The notes beneath the pieces were generated by a model, which was not told where the DNA came from, did no database searches, and was given only the letters and a program-made list of their open reading frames with translations. This document shows positions 1-8,232 of a stretch of DNA of 44,480 nt, in pieces. Location of the stretch: contig JAJEDW010000022.1 of NCBI GenBank assembly GCA_022821265.1, forward strand, positions 1 to 44,480, given 5' to 3'. The number at the start of each line of letters is the position of its first letter. Within the stretch, counting starts at the first letter, position 1. The translations under genes and the position numbers were made by a program. This DNA comes from Acidobacteriota bacterium. Lineage in GTDB: Bacteria > Acidobacteriota > Terriglobia > 20CM-2-55-15.

Positions 1-136
1 CCCCCGCTGCGCTTCCGACGACGTGATATCGCGGCCGTCAACCGTCGATTCAGCCGCCCCATGGCGGCCGCCCGGCTGCCATCCGCTCGATCCAGGCCCG
101 CCGGCCCGCTTCAGTAGACTCGGTGAGAAATGCGGG
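1..136. other. No gene recognised at left edge
   Basis: This stretch lies downstream of the narK stop codon and holds no reading frame that resembles a known protein. A weak GCCCGC/GCGGGC pair with about 22 bases between the arms lies just beyond the stop and might act in termination, but there is no T-run after it. Confidence 0.4.
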
Positions 137-1468
137 CTAGGCGGCCATCGCGTCGGGTTGCTTGAGCCGCGATTCGGTTTCCTCTCGGACGGCCGTTTCC
201 TCGGCCAGCGAGAACCGCACCAGCAGCGTCAGCGACGACGCGGCGATGACGATAACGCCGAGAATCAGGAACGCCGTCGGCCAGGACACGCTGGAGGCGC
301 GAAACAGGAACCCCGCGGCGACGGCGCCCGCGTTGCCGCCCGCGCCCACGATGCCGGCGACCGAGCCCAGCGCCCGCCTGTTGATGAACGGGACGACCGA
401 ATACGTCGCGCCCTCCGACATCTGGACGCACAGGCTGAACAGGATCATCGCGCCGATGGCGAGCGGCAGCAGCGTCATCTGCGAGAACAGTATCAACGCC
501 AGGCCCTCCAACAGCACGACGACGCCCATGAATCGGACCCGGCCCTTCAGTCCCCACCGTCTGCCGCATCGGTCGCCGAAGGCGCCGCCCAGGGTCCGCG
601 CGAACAGGTTCATCCCGCCGAACAACGCCGCCACGAGCCCGGCCGTCCGAACGTCGAGGTCGAAGTAGTCGAAGTAGTAGAGGGCGGCCACGTTGTTGAT
701 CGTCAGCTCGATCCCGAAGCACGCCCCGTAAATCACGAATAGCGCCCAGACCCGCACGTCGCGGGCCGCCTCCCGGAAGGTCCCGTTGATGGAGCTCGAC
801 GACGCCATCGCGGCCCGGGCCCGGAGCTCGTCGTAGTTGCCGTCGGGCGAATCGGCCGTGTAACGCCAGTAGAGGAAGCCTGTAACGAACAGGGCGGCCC
901 CGGGAATGACCATCGCGATCCGCCATCCCAACGACTCGCTGGCGACGAAGAACAGGACCGCCGACAGGAGCAACGGCATGACCGCCTGGGTCACGCCGCC
1001 GCCCAGGTTGCCCCAACCGGCCGTCGTGGCGTTGGCCGTTCCGACGACGTTGGGCGCGAACATGACCGACGTGTGGTATTGCGTGATGACGAACGACGCG
1101 CCGATGGCGCCGATCGCGAGGCGGAACAGCAGAAACGTCTCGTAGCTGTTCGACAACCCGATCCCCATGACCGGCAGCGATCCGGCGATCAACAGGTACG
1201 TATACGCGCGCCTCGGGCCGATCTTGTCGCAAAGCCATCCGATGAACAGACGTCCGAACACCGTGATCAGCACGGACGCGATGACCGTGTTGCCCACCTG
1301 CGCGGCCGTGAGGTTCAAGTCTTCCCGAACCACCGCCATGAGCGGCGCGATGCCGAACCAGCCGAAGAAACACAGAAAGAACGCGAACCACGTCATGTGG
1401 AACGTCCGCATGGGAATGGTGCGCACCGACAACAGATCGATTCGGGTGGCCTTGTGTTGGAAATCCAC
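137..1468 (-). CDS. narK: Nitrate/nitrite transporter, MFS superfamily (NarK/NasA type)
   Basis: A 443-residue polytopic inner-membrane protein that would bring nitrate into, or exchange nitrite across, the cytoplasmic membrane. It has about twelve hydrophobic segments and the MFS loop 2-3 motif GWLCDKIGPRR near residue 80. Two glycine-rich stretches (TTAGWGNLGGGVTQAVMP near 150, and GGNAGAVAAGF near 375) are the nitrate-signature regions of the NNP family. Family length is usually 400-500 residues. The start is a GTG preceded by AGAAGGGA. The gene follows nirBD but is separated from it by a terminator and has its own sigma-54 promoter, so it can be induced independently of the reductase operon. 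Direction (nitrate uptake or nitrite export) cannot be read from the sequence. Confidence 0.93.
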   Translation of the reverse strand: MDFQHKATRIDLLSVRTIPMRTFHMTWFAFFLCFFGWFGIAPLMAVVREDLNLTAAQVGNTVIASVLITVFGRLFIGWLCDKIGPRRAYTYLLIAGSLPVMGIGLSNSYETFLLFRLAIGAIGASFVITQYHTSVMFAPNVVGTANATTAGWGNLGGGVTQAVMPLLLSAVLFFVASESLGWRIAMVIPGAALFVTGFLYWRYTADSPDGNYDELRARAAMASSSSINGTFREAARDVRVWALFVIYGACFGIELTINNVAALYYFDYFDLDVRTAGLVAALFGGMNLFARTLGGAFGDRCGRRWGLKGRVRFMGVVVLLEGLALILFSQMTLLPLAIGAMILFSLCVQMSEGATYSVVPFINRRALGSVAGIVGAGGNAGAVAAGFLFRASSVSWPTAFLILGVIVIAASSLTLLVRFSLAEETAVREETESRLKQPDAMAA

Positions 1469-1490
1469 GTGGGTCCCTTCTCTTGCGCCC

Positions 1491-1509
1491 GCCGCGCACC
1501 ATGCGCGGC
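1491..1509. other. Perfect hairpin in the narK leader
   Basis: An 8-bp perfect inverted repeat (GCCGCGCA, loop CCA, TGCGCGGC) lies between the predicted sigma-54 start site (about 1513) and the narK GTG. It would form at the 5' end of the mRNA. It could stabilise the transcript or be an attenuation structure; no U-run follows it. Confidence 0.45.
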
Positions 1510-1524
1510 GCCGACGGATGGAAT

Positions 1525-1540
1525 AGCAATCCGCGTGCCA
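1525..1540 (-). promoter_or_regulatory. Sigma-54 promoter of narK
   Basis: The minus strand reads TGGCACG-CGGA-TTGCT, a full match to the -24/-12 consensus TGGCACG-N4-TTGCW. The start site would fall near 1513, about 45 nt before the narK start. A sigma-54 activator gene lies in the same block (9490-11052) and is the obvious candidate regulator; that link is inferred. Confidence 0.85.
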
Positions 1541-1565
1541 TAGGGGGGAATCTCCACATCCGACT

Positions 1566-1609
1566 GAAAAACAAGGACGTCTTCCAAGACTTGGATCGAT
1601 TGGACGTCC
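1566..1609 (-). terminator. Rho-independent terminator after nirD
   Basis: On the minus strand an outer stem GGACGTC/GACGTCC encloses a second stem CCAAG/CTTGG and is followed by TTGTTTTT. It begins 58 nt past the nirD stop and ends 26 nt before the narK sigma-54 promoter, so it separates the two transcription units. Confidence 0.75.
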
Positions 1610-1666
1610 CGGGGCGCGACGAATTTGTGGAGACGGCGCCGGGGACCGACGGGAATGTCGGCCGGC

Positions 1667-1984
1667 CTATCGGAGACGAACCTGGCCGTCGACGACCTCG
1701 GTCTCGTAGACGCGCACGCACTCGCCCGGTTCGCTGCCGTTCCCGGTTTCCAGGTCGAACCGGTGGGCGTGCAGCGGACAGATCACGTGGTTGCCGCCGA
1801 CGATGCCGTCGGCCAGGGGGCCCGCGCGGTGCGGACACCGGTTCTGGGTCGCGAAGACGCGGCCGTCGCGTTGTCGAAACACCGCGATGGTCTCGTCCCC
1901 CAGCACGAAGCAGCGTCCCTGCCCGACCGGAATGTCGGCGGCCTCGCCCACGCGTATCACTGTCCGGGTTCCGGTCTCAGCCAT
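1667..1984 (-). CDS. nirD: Nitrite reductase small subunit, Rieske-type (NirD)
   Basis: A 105-residue cytoplasmic [2Fe-2S] partner of the NADH-dependent nitrite reductase NirB. All four Rieske ligands are present: C50 and H52 in CPHRAGPL, C69 and H72 in CPLH. Some NirD proteins have lost these ligands, so this is an intact electron carrier. Its length is normal for the family. The ATG overlaps the end of nirB by 8 nt, which implies translational coupling. It is the last gene of the operon before the terminator at 1566-1609. Confidence 0.93.
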   Translation of the reverse strand: MAETGTRTVIRVGEAADIPVGQGRCFVLGDETIAVFRQRDGRVFATQNRCPHRAGPLADGIVGGNHVICPLHAHRFDLETGNGSEPGECVRVYETEVVDGQVRLR

Positions 1985-4490
1985 TGTTCTCGGCCACCTC
2001 CAGCACGTGGGCCAGCCCCGGCCCGCTGAACTGTTCCGCGTACGCGGGCGCGTCGGCTTCCTTCCACGGATCCTGGTATGCGTCGACGGCCTTCCGGATG
2101 TCGGCGTCCAGTCGCCGGCCGACGCCCAGGCTGTCCTCGACGAGGATCTTCCTCAGGTTCTCGATACCGATCCGGGCGACGAACCCGTAGGTGCGTTCCA
2201 GGTACTTGCCGTGCTCGCGGTAATACTGGATGAACCGGCCGATGAAACGGAGCACCTCGTCGTGAGAGTCGACCGTGTGGAGCAGATCGCCCTTGCGGAC
2301 GCTGCCGCCGGCGGCCCCGCCGACGTATAACTCCCACCGTCCGCCCTCGATCGCGACCGCCCCCACGTCCTTCACGTAGGCCTCCGAGCAGTTGCGCGGG
2401 CATCCGGCCGTGGCCAGCTTCATCTTGTGCGGCGATTCCACGCCCTGAAACCGCCGTTCGATCTTCTGGGACAACGCGATCGAATCGCCGAGGCCGTAGC
2501 GGCAGAAATCGGTGCCGACGCAGCTCTTGCACGTACGGAACGCCTTCGTGTACGCGTGTCCGCTGGGCATGCCCAGGTCCTTCCAGACGCCGGGCAGGTC
2601 CTCCCGACGAATGCCGAGCAGGTCGATCCGCTGCCCCCCGGTCAGCTTGACCATGGGAACCGCGTACTTGACGGCCACGCGAGCGATGCGCATCAATTCG
2701 TCGGGCGTCGTCACGCCGCCGTAGATGCGGGGCACGACCGAGAACGTGCCGTCCTTCTGGATGTTGGCGTGCACGCGGTCGTTCACGAAACGCGCGTCGC
2801 GCTCGTCCTCGTATTCGTCGGGCCAGAGCGTCTTGAGCAGCGACGCGAGCCCGACCTTGCTGTCGGGGTCCTCCCGCCCGCCGGCCAGCTGCCGGAAGAC
2901 TTCGCTGACGGACTTGATGCCGCGGTTGCGAATCTCGGCGACGAGGCGCGATTTTTCCAGCGGCACGCCGGGTACGTAGTAGTGCTCGCTGGGATCGAAG
3001 GCGACTTCACCCAGGCAGGTCTCGAGCAACTGCGCCACGAGGCTCTTGCAGGAGCCGCATCCCAGACCGGCCTTGGTCGCGGCGGCCACCTTGCCCACGC
3101 TCTGGCACGCCTCGTTGCGGATGGCCTCGACGATGCGGCTCTTGCTCACGCCGTTGCAGTTGCAGATCTGGGCGTTGTCGGGCAGGTCCGCCGCTTGAAG
3201 CAGACCGACGCCGGTCGGGGAGCCGAACAGCAAGTCCGCCCGCCGCTCCGGCGCCGGGATGCCGGCCATGTACATTTGCATCAACGTGTCGGCGGCGGCC
3301 GTGTCGCCCAGCAATATGGCGCCCGCGATGCGGTGGTCGCGAACGATCAGCTTCTTGTAGATCCCGTTCACCGGCTCCCGGTAGACGATCACTTCATCGT
3401 CTTCGGACGCCGGGGCGGTCTCGCCCATCGAAGCCAGCTCGACGCCCATCACCTTCAACTTCGTGCCCAGTTTCGATCCGGTGTATACGGCGTCGGGACG
3501 GACGCCGCTCAATACGTCGGCGAGCGTCCGCGCCTGTTCCCAGATGGGCTCGACCAGGCCATAGAGTTGCCCGCGGTGCTCGACGCACTCGCCCAGAGCG
3601 AACACGGAAGGATCGCTCGTTTGCATCCGGTCGTCGCAGACGATGCCGCGTTCCACGGTCAATCCGGAAGCCGATGCGACTTCCGTGATCGGCCGGATGC
3701 CGGCGCTGACGACGACCATGTCGGTCTCCAGCCGGTTCCCGTCGGTGAACTCCAGGTGCGTGACGCCCTCATCGGACCGCGCGACGCGGCGCGTCATGAC
3801 GCCGCACATCACGCGAATGCCGATCCCTTCGATGGTCTTGCGGAGCATCTTGCCGGCCTCGGCGTCGAGCTGCGCCGCCATCAACTGGGGCGCGGCTTCC
3901 AGGACCGTGACCTCGACGTCGTGCGTCAAGAGTCCCCGCGCCGCTTCCAGCCCGAGGAGGCCCCCGCCGATGACGGCCGCGTGGCGGCATTCCCGCGCGT
4001 AGTCCGCGATGCGGGCGCAGTCGTCGATGGTGCGAAAGAGAAAGGCGCCGGCGCCCTCGATCCCTTCGACGGGAGGAACGAACGGCCGCGACCCGGTGGC
4101 GATGATGACGACGTCGTAGGGCTCCTCGATCTCGGCCGCCCCGTCCTCGTCCGCCGCGTCCACGGTGTAGGCCAACGCGTCTTTCCGCAGGCGCCGGCCG
4201 ACGACCACCCGGCTGCGGCGATCGATGCGGCTCGCTTTCACGCCCGCGTGCAGCCGAATGCCGTTGTCGCGGTACCAGCCGATGGGGTTCATGAAGATCT
4301 CGGTCGGGGCCTCGGCGCCTCCCAGGACGCTGCTCAGAAGGATGCGGTTGTAGTTGCCGTAGGGCTCGGCGCCGAACATCGTGATGTCGAACGCGTCGGG
4401 GGCGCGGTCCAGGATTTCCTCGACCACGCGGGCGCCGGCCATGCCGTTGCCGATGACCACCAGCTTGCGTCTCTGTCCGCGCACCGTCAT
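1977..4490 (-). CDS. nirB: Nitrite reductase (NADH) large subunit
   Basis: An 837-residue flavo-siroheme enzyme that reduces nitrite to ammonium in the cytoplasm. From the N-terminus: an FAD-binding Rossmann fold with GNGMAG at 14-19; an NAD-binding fold with GGGLLGLEAA near 175-184; a BFD-like [2Fe-2S] domain starting CNCNGVSKS (C443, C445) and continuing to CGSC near 480; then the sulfite/nitrite reductase half-domains with C657-X5-C663 and C697-X3-C701, the ligands of the siroheme-coupled 4Fe-4S cluster. The frame stays open far upstream, but the ATG at 4490 begins the NirB-like sequence and overlaps the preceding stop as ATGA, so it is the chosen start. Its place after the nitrate reductase genes completes a nitrate-to-ammonium pathway. 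Confidence 0.95.
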   Translation of the reverse strand: MTVRGQRRKLVVIGNGMAGARVVEEILDRAPDAFDITMFGAEPYGNYNRILLSSVLGGAEAPTEIFMNPIGWYRDNGIRLHAGVKASRIDRRSRVVVGRRLRKDALAYTVDAADEDGAAEIEEPYDVVIIATGSRPFVPPVEGIEGAGAFLFRTIDDCARIADYARECRHAAVIGGGLLGLEAARGLLTHDVEVTVLEAAPQLMAAQLDAEAGKMLRKTIEGIGIRVMCGVMTRRVARSDEGVTHLEFTDGNRLETDMVVVSAGIRPITEVASASGLTVERGIVCDDRMQTSDPSVFALGECVEHRGQLYGLVEPIWEQARTLADVLSGVRPDAVYTGSKLGTKLKVMGVELASMGETAPASEDDEVIVYREPVNGIYKKLIVRDHRIAGAILLGDTAAADTLMQMYMAGIPAPERRADLLFGSPTGVGLLQAADLPDNAQICNCNGVSKSRIVEAIRNEACQSVGKVAAATKAGLGCGSCKSLVAQLLETCLGEVAFDPSEHYYVPGVPLEKSRLVAEIRNRGIKSVSEVFRQLAGGREDPDSKVGLASLLKTLWPDEYEDERDARFVNDRVHANIQKDGTFSVVPRIYGGVTTPDELMRIARVAVKYAVPMVKLTGGQRIDLLGIRREDLPGVWKDLGMPSGHAYTKAFRTCKSCVGTDFCRYGLGDSIALSQKIERRFQGVESPHKMKLATAGCPRNCSEAYVKDVGAVAIEGGRWELYVGGAAGGSVRKGDLLHTVDSHDEVLRFIGRFIQYYREHGKYLERTYGFVARIGIENLRKILVEDSLGVGRRLDADIRKAVDAYQDPWKEADAPAYAEQFSGPGLAHVLEVAENNG

Positions 4491-4723
4491 GAGCCGCTCT
4501 CGGTGCGCAGGAAGACCCGGATCAACCACCAGACGGCCGCGCAACCGGCCAGCGATACGGCCAGGGCGGCCAGACCGACGCCGAGGGGCGCGTCCGGGTC
4601 CTCCATGGCCTCCAGGGACGCGGTGAACAACCAGAGCTGGGCCAGCAGAATGGTGATCACGAACGTCATCGCCATGTGCAGGACCACGCTGATGCGATCG
4701 CGCAACCGCCGTTGCGGACTCAC
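4487..4723 (-). CDS. Small two-helix membrane protein of the nitrate operon
   Basis: A 78-residue protein I do not recognise with confidence. It has a basic N-terminus (SPQRRLRDR), a membrane helix at about 13-33 that contains a histidine, a short acidic linker (EAMEDPDAP) and a second helix at about 46-70, so both ends probably face the cytoplasm. The GTG start overlaps the Rieske stop (GTGA) and its own stop overlaps the nirB start (ATGA). Such coupling on both sides suggests it is made in step with the complex, perhaps as an anchor or assembly subunit. No cofactor motif is visible. It could be a small conserved family specific to this operon type. Confidence 0.75.
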   Translation of the reverse strand: MSPQRRLRDRISVVLHMAMTFVITILLAQLWLFTASLEAMEDPDAPLGVGLAALAVSLAGCAAVWWLIRVFLRTESGS

Positions 4724-5250
4724 GTCGACGCCCCTCCGGGATCGGATACCCATATCGTTCCGTTGCGCACGTCGACCCGGAGCGCGTCGAGGCCGCGCCG
4801 GGGCGGGCCCGCCAGCGGACGGCCGTCCGAAGCGTCGAACACGCCGGCGTGGCATGGGCAGAGAAGATGGCCGGCCTCTGTATCGAAGTGGACCGGGCAC
4901 GCCAGGTGGCTGCAGTTCTGGTTGAACGCGGCAAAGGCGGACGGCCCCAGACGCAGCAGGATGCACGGATCGCCGTCGGTCGGGTACCGGAACAGCTTGT
5001 AGGCTCCGACGTCGACCTCGGCAACCCGCGCCACGGCTCGCGGCGCGTGGGAGGCCGCGGCCCAGCGCTTCCAGATCGAGCGCCCCGCGGCGATCAGGGT
5101 CCCGAAGACGAAAGCTGTCGAGGTCAATCCCAGAAACTTGGTGAACTCGCGCCGCGCCGCGTAGCTGGCCTCTCCCGACTGGATCGGAAAGTCCTGGCGC
5201 CAACGCGCGCCGTCGCGTCCTGACTGTCTTTCGTTATGATCGAGCGGCAA
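4720..5250 (-). CDS. Membrane-anchored Rieske iron-sulfur protein (bc-complex type)
   Basis: A 176-residue Rieske protein. [10 protein letters not shown] stretch and a hydrophobic segment (about 32-56) form an uncleaved Tat-like N-terminal anchor. The [2Fe-2S] ligands are C113, H115, C131 and H134, and C118 and C133 match the disulfide pair of high-potential quinol-oxidising Rieske proteins. This differs from NirD, which has only the four ligands. The start is a TTG with GGAGGA upstream and overlaps the ferredoxin gene by 17 nt; no ATG is available before the anchor. A Rieske protein of this type normally works with a cytochrome b and sits outside the membrane. Here it is flanked by a nitrate reductase and NirB, suggesting a quinol-linked electron path. 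That role is inferred. Confidence 0.88.
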   Translation of the reverse strand: MPLDHNERQSGRDGARWRQDFPIQSGEASYAARREFTKFLGLTSTAFVFGTLIAAGRSIWKRWAAASHAPRAVARVAEVDVGAYKLFRYPTDGDPCILLRLGPSAFAAFNQNCSHLACPVHFDTEAGHLLCPCHAGVFDASDGRPLAGPPRRGLDALRVDVRNGTIWVSDPGGAST

Positions 5251-5869
5251 CGCTGTCCTCCGTCCATACGGCCAGTTCCTCGATCCGGACGTCGGGTTCC
5301 GCGCCGGCCATGAACCGCATGACGTCGACGTCCATGTCGTCGGCGCCCGGACTCGACATCAGGTGCACCTTGGTGCGGACCCGCTGATTCCCGAACCGAA
5401 AATCGTTGACGGGAGTCTCCGACCGCAACCGCTCCAGTTCTTCGCGCGTTCCGTAGAACAGCGCCTGGCTCGGACAGACGGTGGCGCACATCGGCTTGCG
5501 GCCGATGCTGGTCCGGTCGTAGCACATGTCGCACTTGACCATCTGGTCGATGGCCGCCACGTAGTGCGGGACGCCGAACGGGCACGCCAGGACGCAGTTC
5601 GAGCAACCGATGCAGCGGTCCCGGATCGAGCTCTGCACGATCCCGTCGTCGGTCTGCTTGATCGCGTCGGCCGGACAGACCCGGGCGCAGGTCGGATCCT
5701 CGCAGTGCATGCACACCACCGGCGAGGTCTGCGTGCTGACGGCCCGGTCCACGAACTCCAGGTGAATCATCGAGCGGCCGCGGTGCGTGTCGCACTCCGT
5801 GCACGCCTGTTTGCAGGCTTCGCATCCGATGCAACGCGAGGGATCGATGAAGAACTCGTACTCAGTCAT
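5234..5869 (-). CDS. Four-cluster ferredoxin subunit, DmsB/NrfC/NarH-like
   Basis: A 211-residue electron-transfer subunit of the family paired with DMSO-reductase-type enzymes. Four cysteine groups can each contribute to a 4Fe-4S cluster: [11 protein letters not shown] (from residue 13), [24 protein letters not shown] and [20 protein letters not shown]. There is no signal peptide, so it acts in the cytoplasm. The ATG at 5869 overlaps the catalytic-subunit stop by 8 nt and matches the usual N-terminus; a longer in-frame start at 5890 adds an unlikely leader. It probably relays electrons from the membrane components to the molybdenum subunit. Typical assimilatory NasA enzymes lack such a partner. 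Confidence 0.9.
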   Translation of the reverse strand: MTEYEFFIDPSRCIGCEACKQACTECDTHRGRSMIHLEFVDRAVSTQTSPVVCMHCEDPTCARVCPADAIKQTDDGIVQSSIRDRCIGCSNCVLACPFGVPHYVAAIDQMVKCDMCYDRTSIGRKPMCATVCPSQALFYGTREELERLRSETPVNDFRFGNQRVRTKVHLMSSPGADDMDVDVMRFMAGAEPDVRIEELAVWTEDSVAARS

Positions 5870-8063
5870 CCGACACCGTCCCGGAGGCATCGGCCGAGGC
5901 GCCGGCGCGGCGGACGCGGCAGGCGCACACCTTGAACTCGGGAATCTTCGAAACCGGGTCCAATGCCCGGTTCGTCAGCAGGTTGGCCGACTTCGGGCCC
6001 GGCCAGTGATAGGGAACGAACACCGTGTCGGGTCGGATCGTGCGGACCAACCGGGCCGGGACCTCGATCGCTCCGCGCCGTGTCTCGACGCGCACGGGGT
6101 CGCCGTCGGCGACACCGATCCGCGCCGCCGACAGCGGGTGCATCTCGCACAGCGGTTCCGGATACTGGTCCACGAGCGGCCCGATACGCCGCGTCTGGTT
6201 GCCGCTCAGGTACTGCGAGACGACGCGTCCGGTGGTAAGGAACAGCGGATACTCCGCGTCCACGTCTTCGGCCGGCGGCCGGTACTCGAACGCCTGGAAC
6301 CGCGCCCGGCCGTCGGGATGATGGAATCGACGGCCCTCGAACAGCCGCGGCGTTCCCGGATGGCCGCGCGAGGGACACGGCCAGAAGATTCCCATGTTCT
6401 CTTCGATCCGGGCGTAGTCCATGCCGCTGTAGTCGACGTTGCCGCCCGCGGACGCCCTAGCCAGCTCCCGGAAGATGTCCTTGGGAATCGCATAGGGAAA
6501 CTGCTCGTCGTAGCCGAGGCGGCGGGCGATGTCGACGATGATTTCCCAATCCACGCGGGCTTCCCCCGGCGGGGTGACGGCTTGCCGCAACCGCACGCAG
6601 CGCCCTTCGCCGGTCGTGACGGTCCCATCGTCCTCCTCCTGCAACGAGCCGGCCAACACGACATCGGCGTAACGCGCCGTCTCGGATAGGAAGAAATCGA
6701 TGCACGTGAAGTGTTCCAACCGGCCGAGAGCCGCGCGCGTTCGGTCCGCGTCCGGGATCGACACCAGCGGATTGAAGCTGATCGACAGCAGGCCGCGGAT
6801 GCGCCCGTCCTCGATGGCGTCGATGATCTCGCATGCCGTGAGGCCCGTATGCGGGATCTCGGCCTCGGGCACCTGCCAGAAATCCGCGATGAAGCGGCGG
6901 TCTTCCGGGTTCTCGATGTCCCGGCCTCCGGGCAACTGGTTGGTGCGCTGCCCGTGTTCACGGCCGCCCTGACCGTTCCCCTGGCCCGTCAGCGTCCCGT
7001 AGCCGCATCCGGGCCGGCCGATGCGGCCCGTGGCCAGGACCAGGTTGATGTAGGACCGGCAATTCTCGACGCCCTTGGTGTGATGCTCCACGCCGCGCGC
7101 GTGCAGCAGCATCGAGGTTTCGGCGGGGCCCCAGATCTCGGCGGCCCGGACGATGCTCGACGCCGGAACCCCCGTGACGGCCTCGGTGACATCCGGCGGA
7201 TAACCGGCGACGACGCCCGACACCTGGTCGAATCCCACCGTATGCGCTTCGATGAACTCACGGTCGATCCACCCGCGCTCGATCATCACGTGCAGGATGC
7301 CGTTGGCCAACGCGCTGTCGCGTCCGGGCCGGACGGGCAGGAACAGGTCGGCCGTGCGGGCGATCGGCGTCATCCGGGGATCGATGACGATGATCTTGGC
7401 GCCGTTGTCGCGCGCCCGCCAGATGTAGTCGGTCAGAATGGGAAAGCATTCGCCGACGTTGGCGCCGCTGATGATCAGCGCGCGCGCCAGCGGTATGTCG
7501 CTCCAGGGATTCGCCGAGCGGTCGACGCCGAAAGCCGCCTTGTTGGCCGCCCCGGCGCTCACCATGCACAACCGGCCGTTGTAGTCGATGTTGGCCGTCT
7601 TCAGGGCGACGCGGGCGAACTTGCCGAGCAGGTACGCCTTCTCGTTGGTCATGGAGGCGCCGCCCAGAACGGCGAACGCGTCCTTCCCGTGCCGCGCCTG
7701 AATTCGATGGATCGCCGCGACGGTCCGGTTCAGGGCGTCGTCCCATCCGGTGGCGTCGAAACCCCGCGGCGTACGGACCATGGGGGCCAGCAGGCGATCC
7801 GGATGCCCGTTCTGCATGTATCGCTTGACGCCTTTCGGACACAGCATGCCGCGGTTGACGGGAAACTCCTCCCAAGGCTCGAAACCGACGACCTTGTTGT
7901 CGTGGACCTCGAGCTGAATGCCGCACTGGACGCCGCAGAAACAGCAGTGCGTGCGGACATGCGTGTCGGGTTTCGGCCGTTCGCCGCCGTGCATCGGACC
8001 GTAGTGAAGGGTGGGTCCGAACCGCTCGATGAATTCGCGTTCCTCCAGTGCCGGTATCGCCAT
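5862..8063 (-). CDS. Molybdopterin oxidoreductase, NasA-like nitrate reductase catalytic subunit
   Basis: A 733-residue member of the DMSO reductase family, most like the NasA/NarB/NapA nitrate reductases. The N-terminal 4Fe-4S motif is C40-X2-C43-X3-C47-X27-C75, followed by PKG. The molybdopterin-guanine-dinucleotide domains follow, and the C-terminal domain carries [18 protein letters not shown] and [15 protein letters not shown], both typical of nitrate reductases. No twin-arginine leader is present, so the enzyme is cytoplasmic. Nitrate as substrate is inferred from family and from narK and nirBD alongside; formate dehydrogenases share much of the fold. The ATG at 8063 is chosen because upstream in-frame sequence runs into a mobile element. 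Before that insertion the start lay only 7 nt after the preceding stop codon. Confidence 0.88.
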   Translation of the reverse strand: MAIPALEEREFIERFGPTLHYGPMHGGERPKPDTHVRTHCCFCGVQCGIQLEVHDNKVVGFEPWEEFPVNRGMLCPKGVKRYMQNGHPDRLLAPMVRTPRGFDATGWDDALNRTVAAIHRIQARHGKDAFAVLGGASMTNEKAYLLGKFARVALKTANIDYNGRLCMVSAGAANKAAFGVDRSANPWSDIPLARALIISGANVGECFPILTDYIWRARDNGAKIIVIDPRMTPIARTADLFLPVRPGRDSALANGILHVMIERGWIDREFIEAHTVGFDQVSGVVAGYPPDVTEAVTGVPASSIVRAAEIWGPAETSMLLHARGVEHHTKGVENCRSYINLVLATGRIGRPGCGYGTLTGQGNGQGGREHGQRTNQLPGGRDIENPEDRRFIADFWQVPEAEIPHTGLTACEIIDAIEDGRIRGLLSISFNPLVSIPDADRTRAALGRLEHFTCIDFFLSETARYADVVLAGSLQEEDDGTVTTGEGRCVRLRQAVTPPGEARVDWEIIVDIARRLGYDEQFPYAIPKDIFRELARASAGGNVDYSGMDYARIEENMGIFWPCPSRGHPGTPRLFEGRRFHHPDGRARFQAFEYRPPAEDVDAEYPLFLTTGRVVSQYLSGNQTRRIGPLVDQYPEPLCEMHPLSAARIGVADGDPVRVETRRGAIEVPARLVRTIRPDTVFVPYHWPGPKSANLLTNRALDPVSKIPEFKVCACRVRRAGASADASGTVSDD

Positions 8064-8074
8064 GGTTTCGCTAA

Positions 8075-8232
8075 GAGCCTGTGGTGAAACCCCGCGTCGC
8101 ACCGAGACCGGTGAGGCGCCCGTCTGGCAAGGCGCGAGGAGGGAGCATATTCCCGATATGTGACCGACGAGCAACGCAGTCCAGACGGGATGCGTCGCCG
8201 GTCGAATGCAGCAGGCGTTTCACCTCAGGCTC
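8075..8232. mobile_element. MITE-like inverted-repeat element with CTAA target duplication
   Basis: The ends are GAGCCTGTGGTGAAAC at 8075 and its inverted copy GTTTCACCTCAGGCTC ending at 8232 (15 of 16 match). Pairing continues inward as an imperfect palindrome: GACCGG/CCGGTC, CCCGTCTGG/CCAGACGGG, and a near-symmetrical centre around CATATTCCCGATATG. CTAA stands directly outside both ends (8071-8074 and 8233-8236). Removing the element and one CTAA leaves the upstream stop codon 7 nt from the nitrate reductase ATG. It has no coding capacity and would depend on a transposase elsewhere. A four-base CTAA target resembles the IS5 group, which is inference only. Confidence 0.8.
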
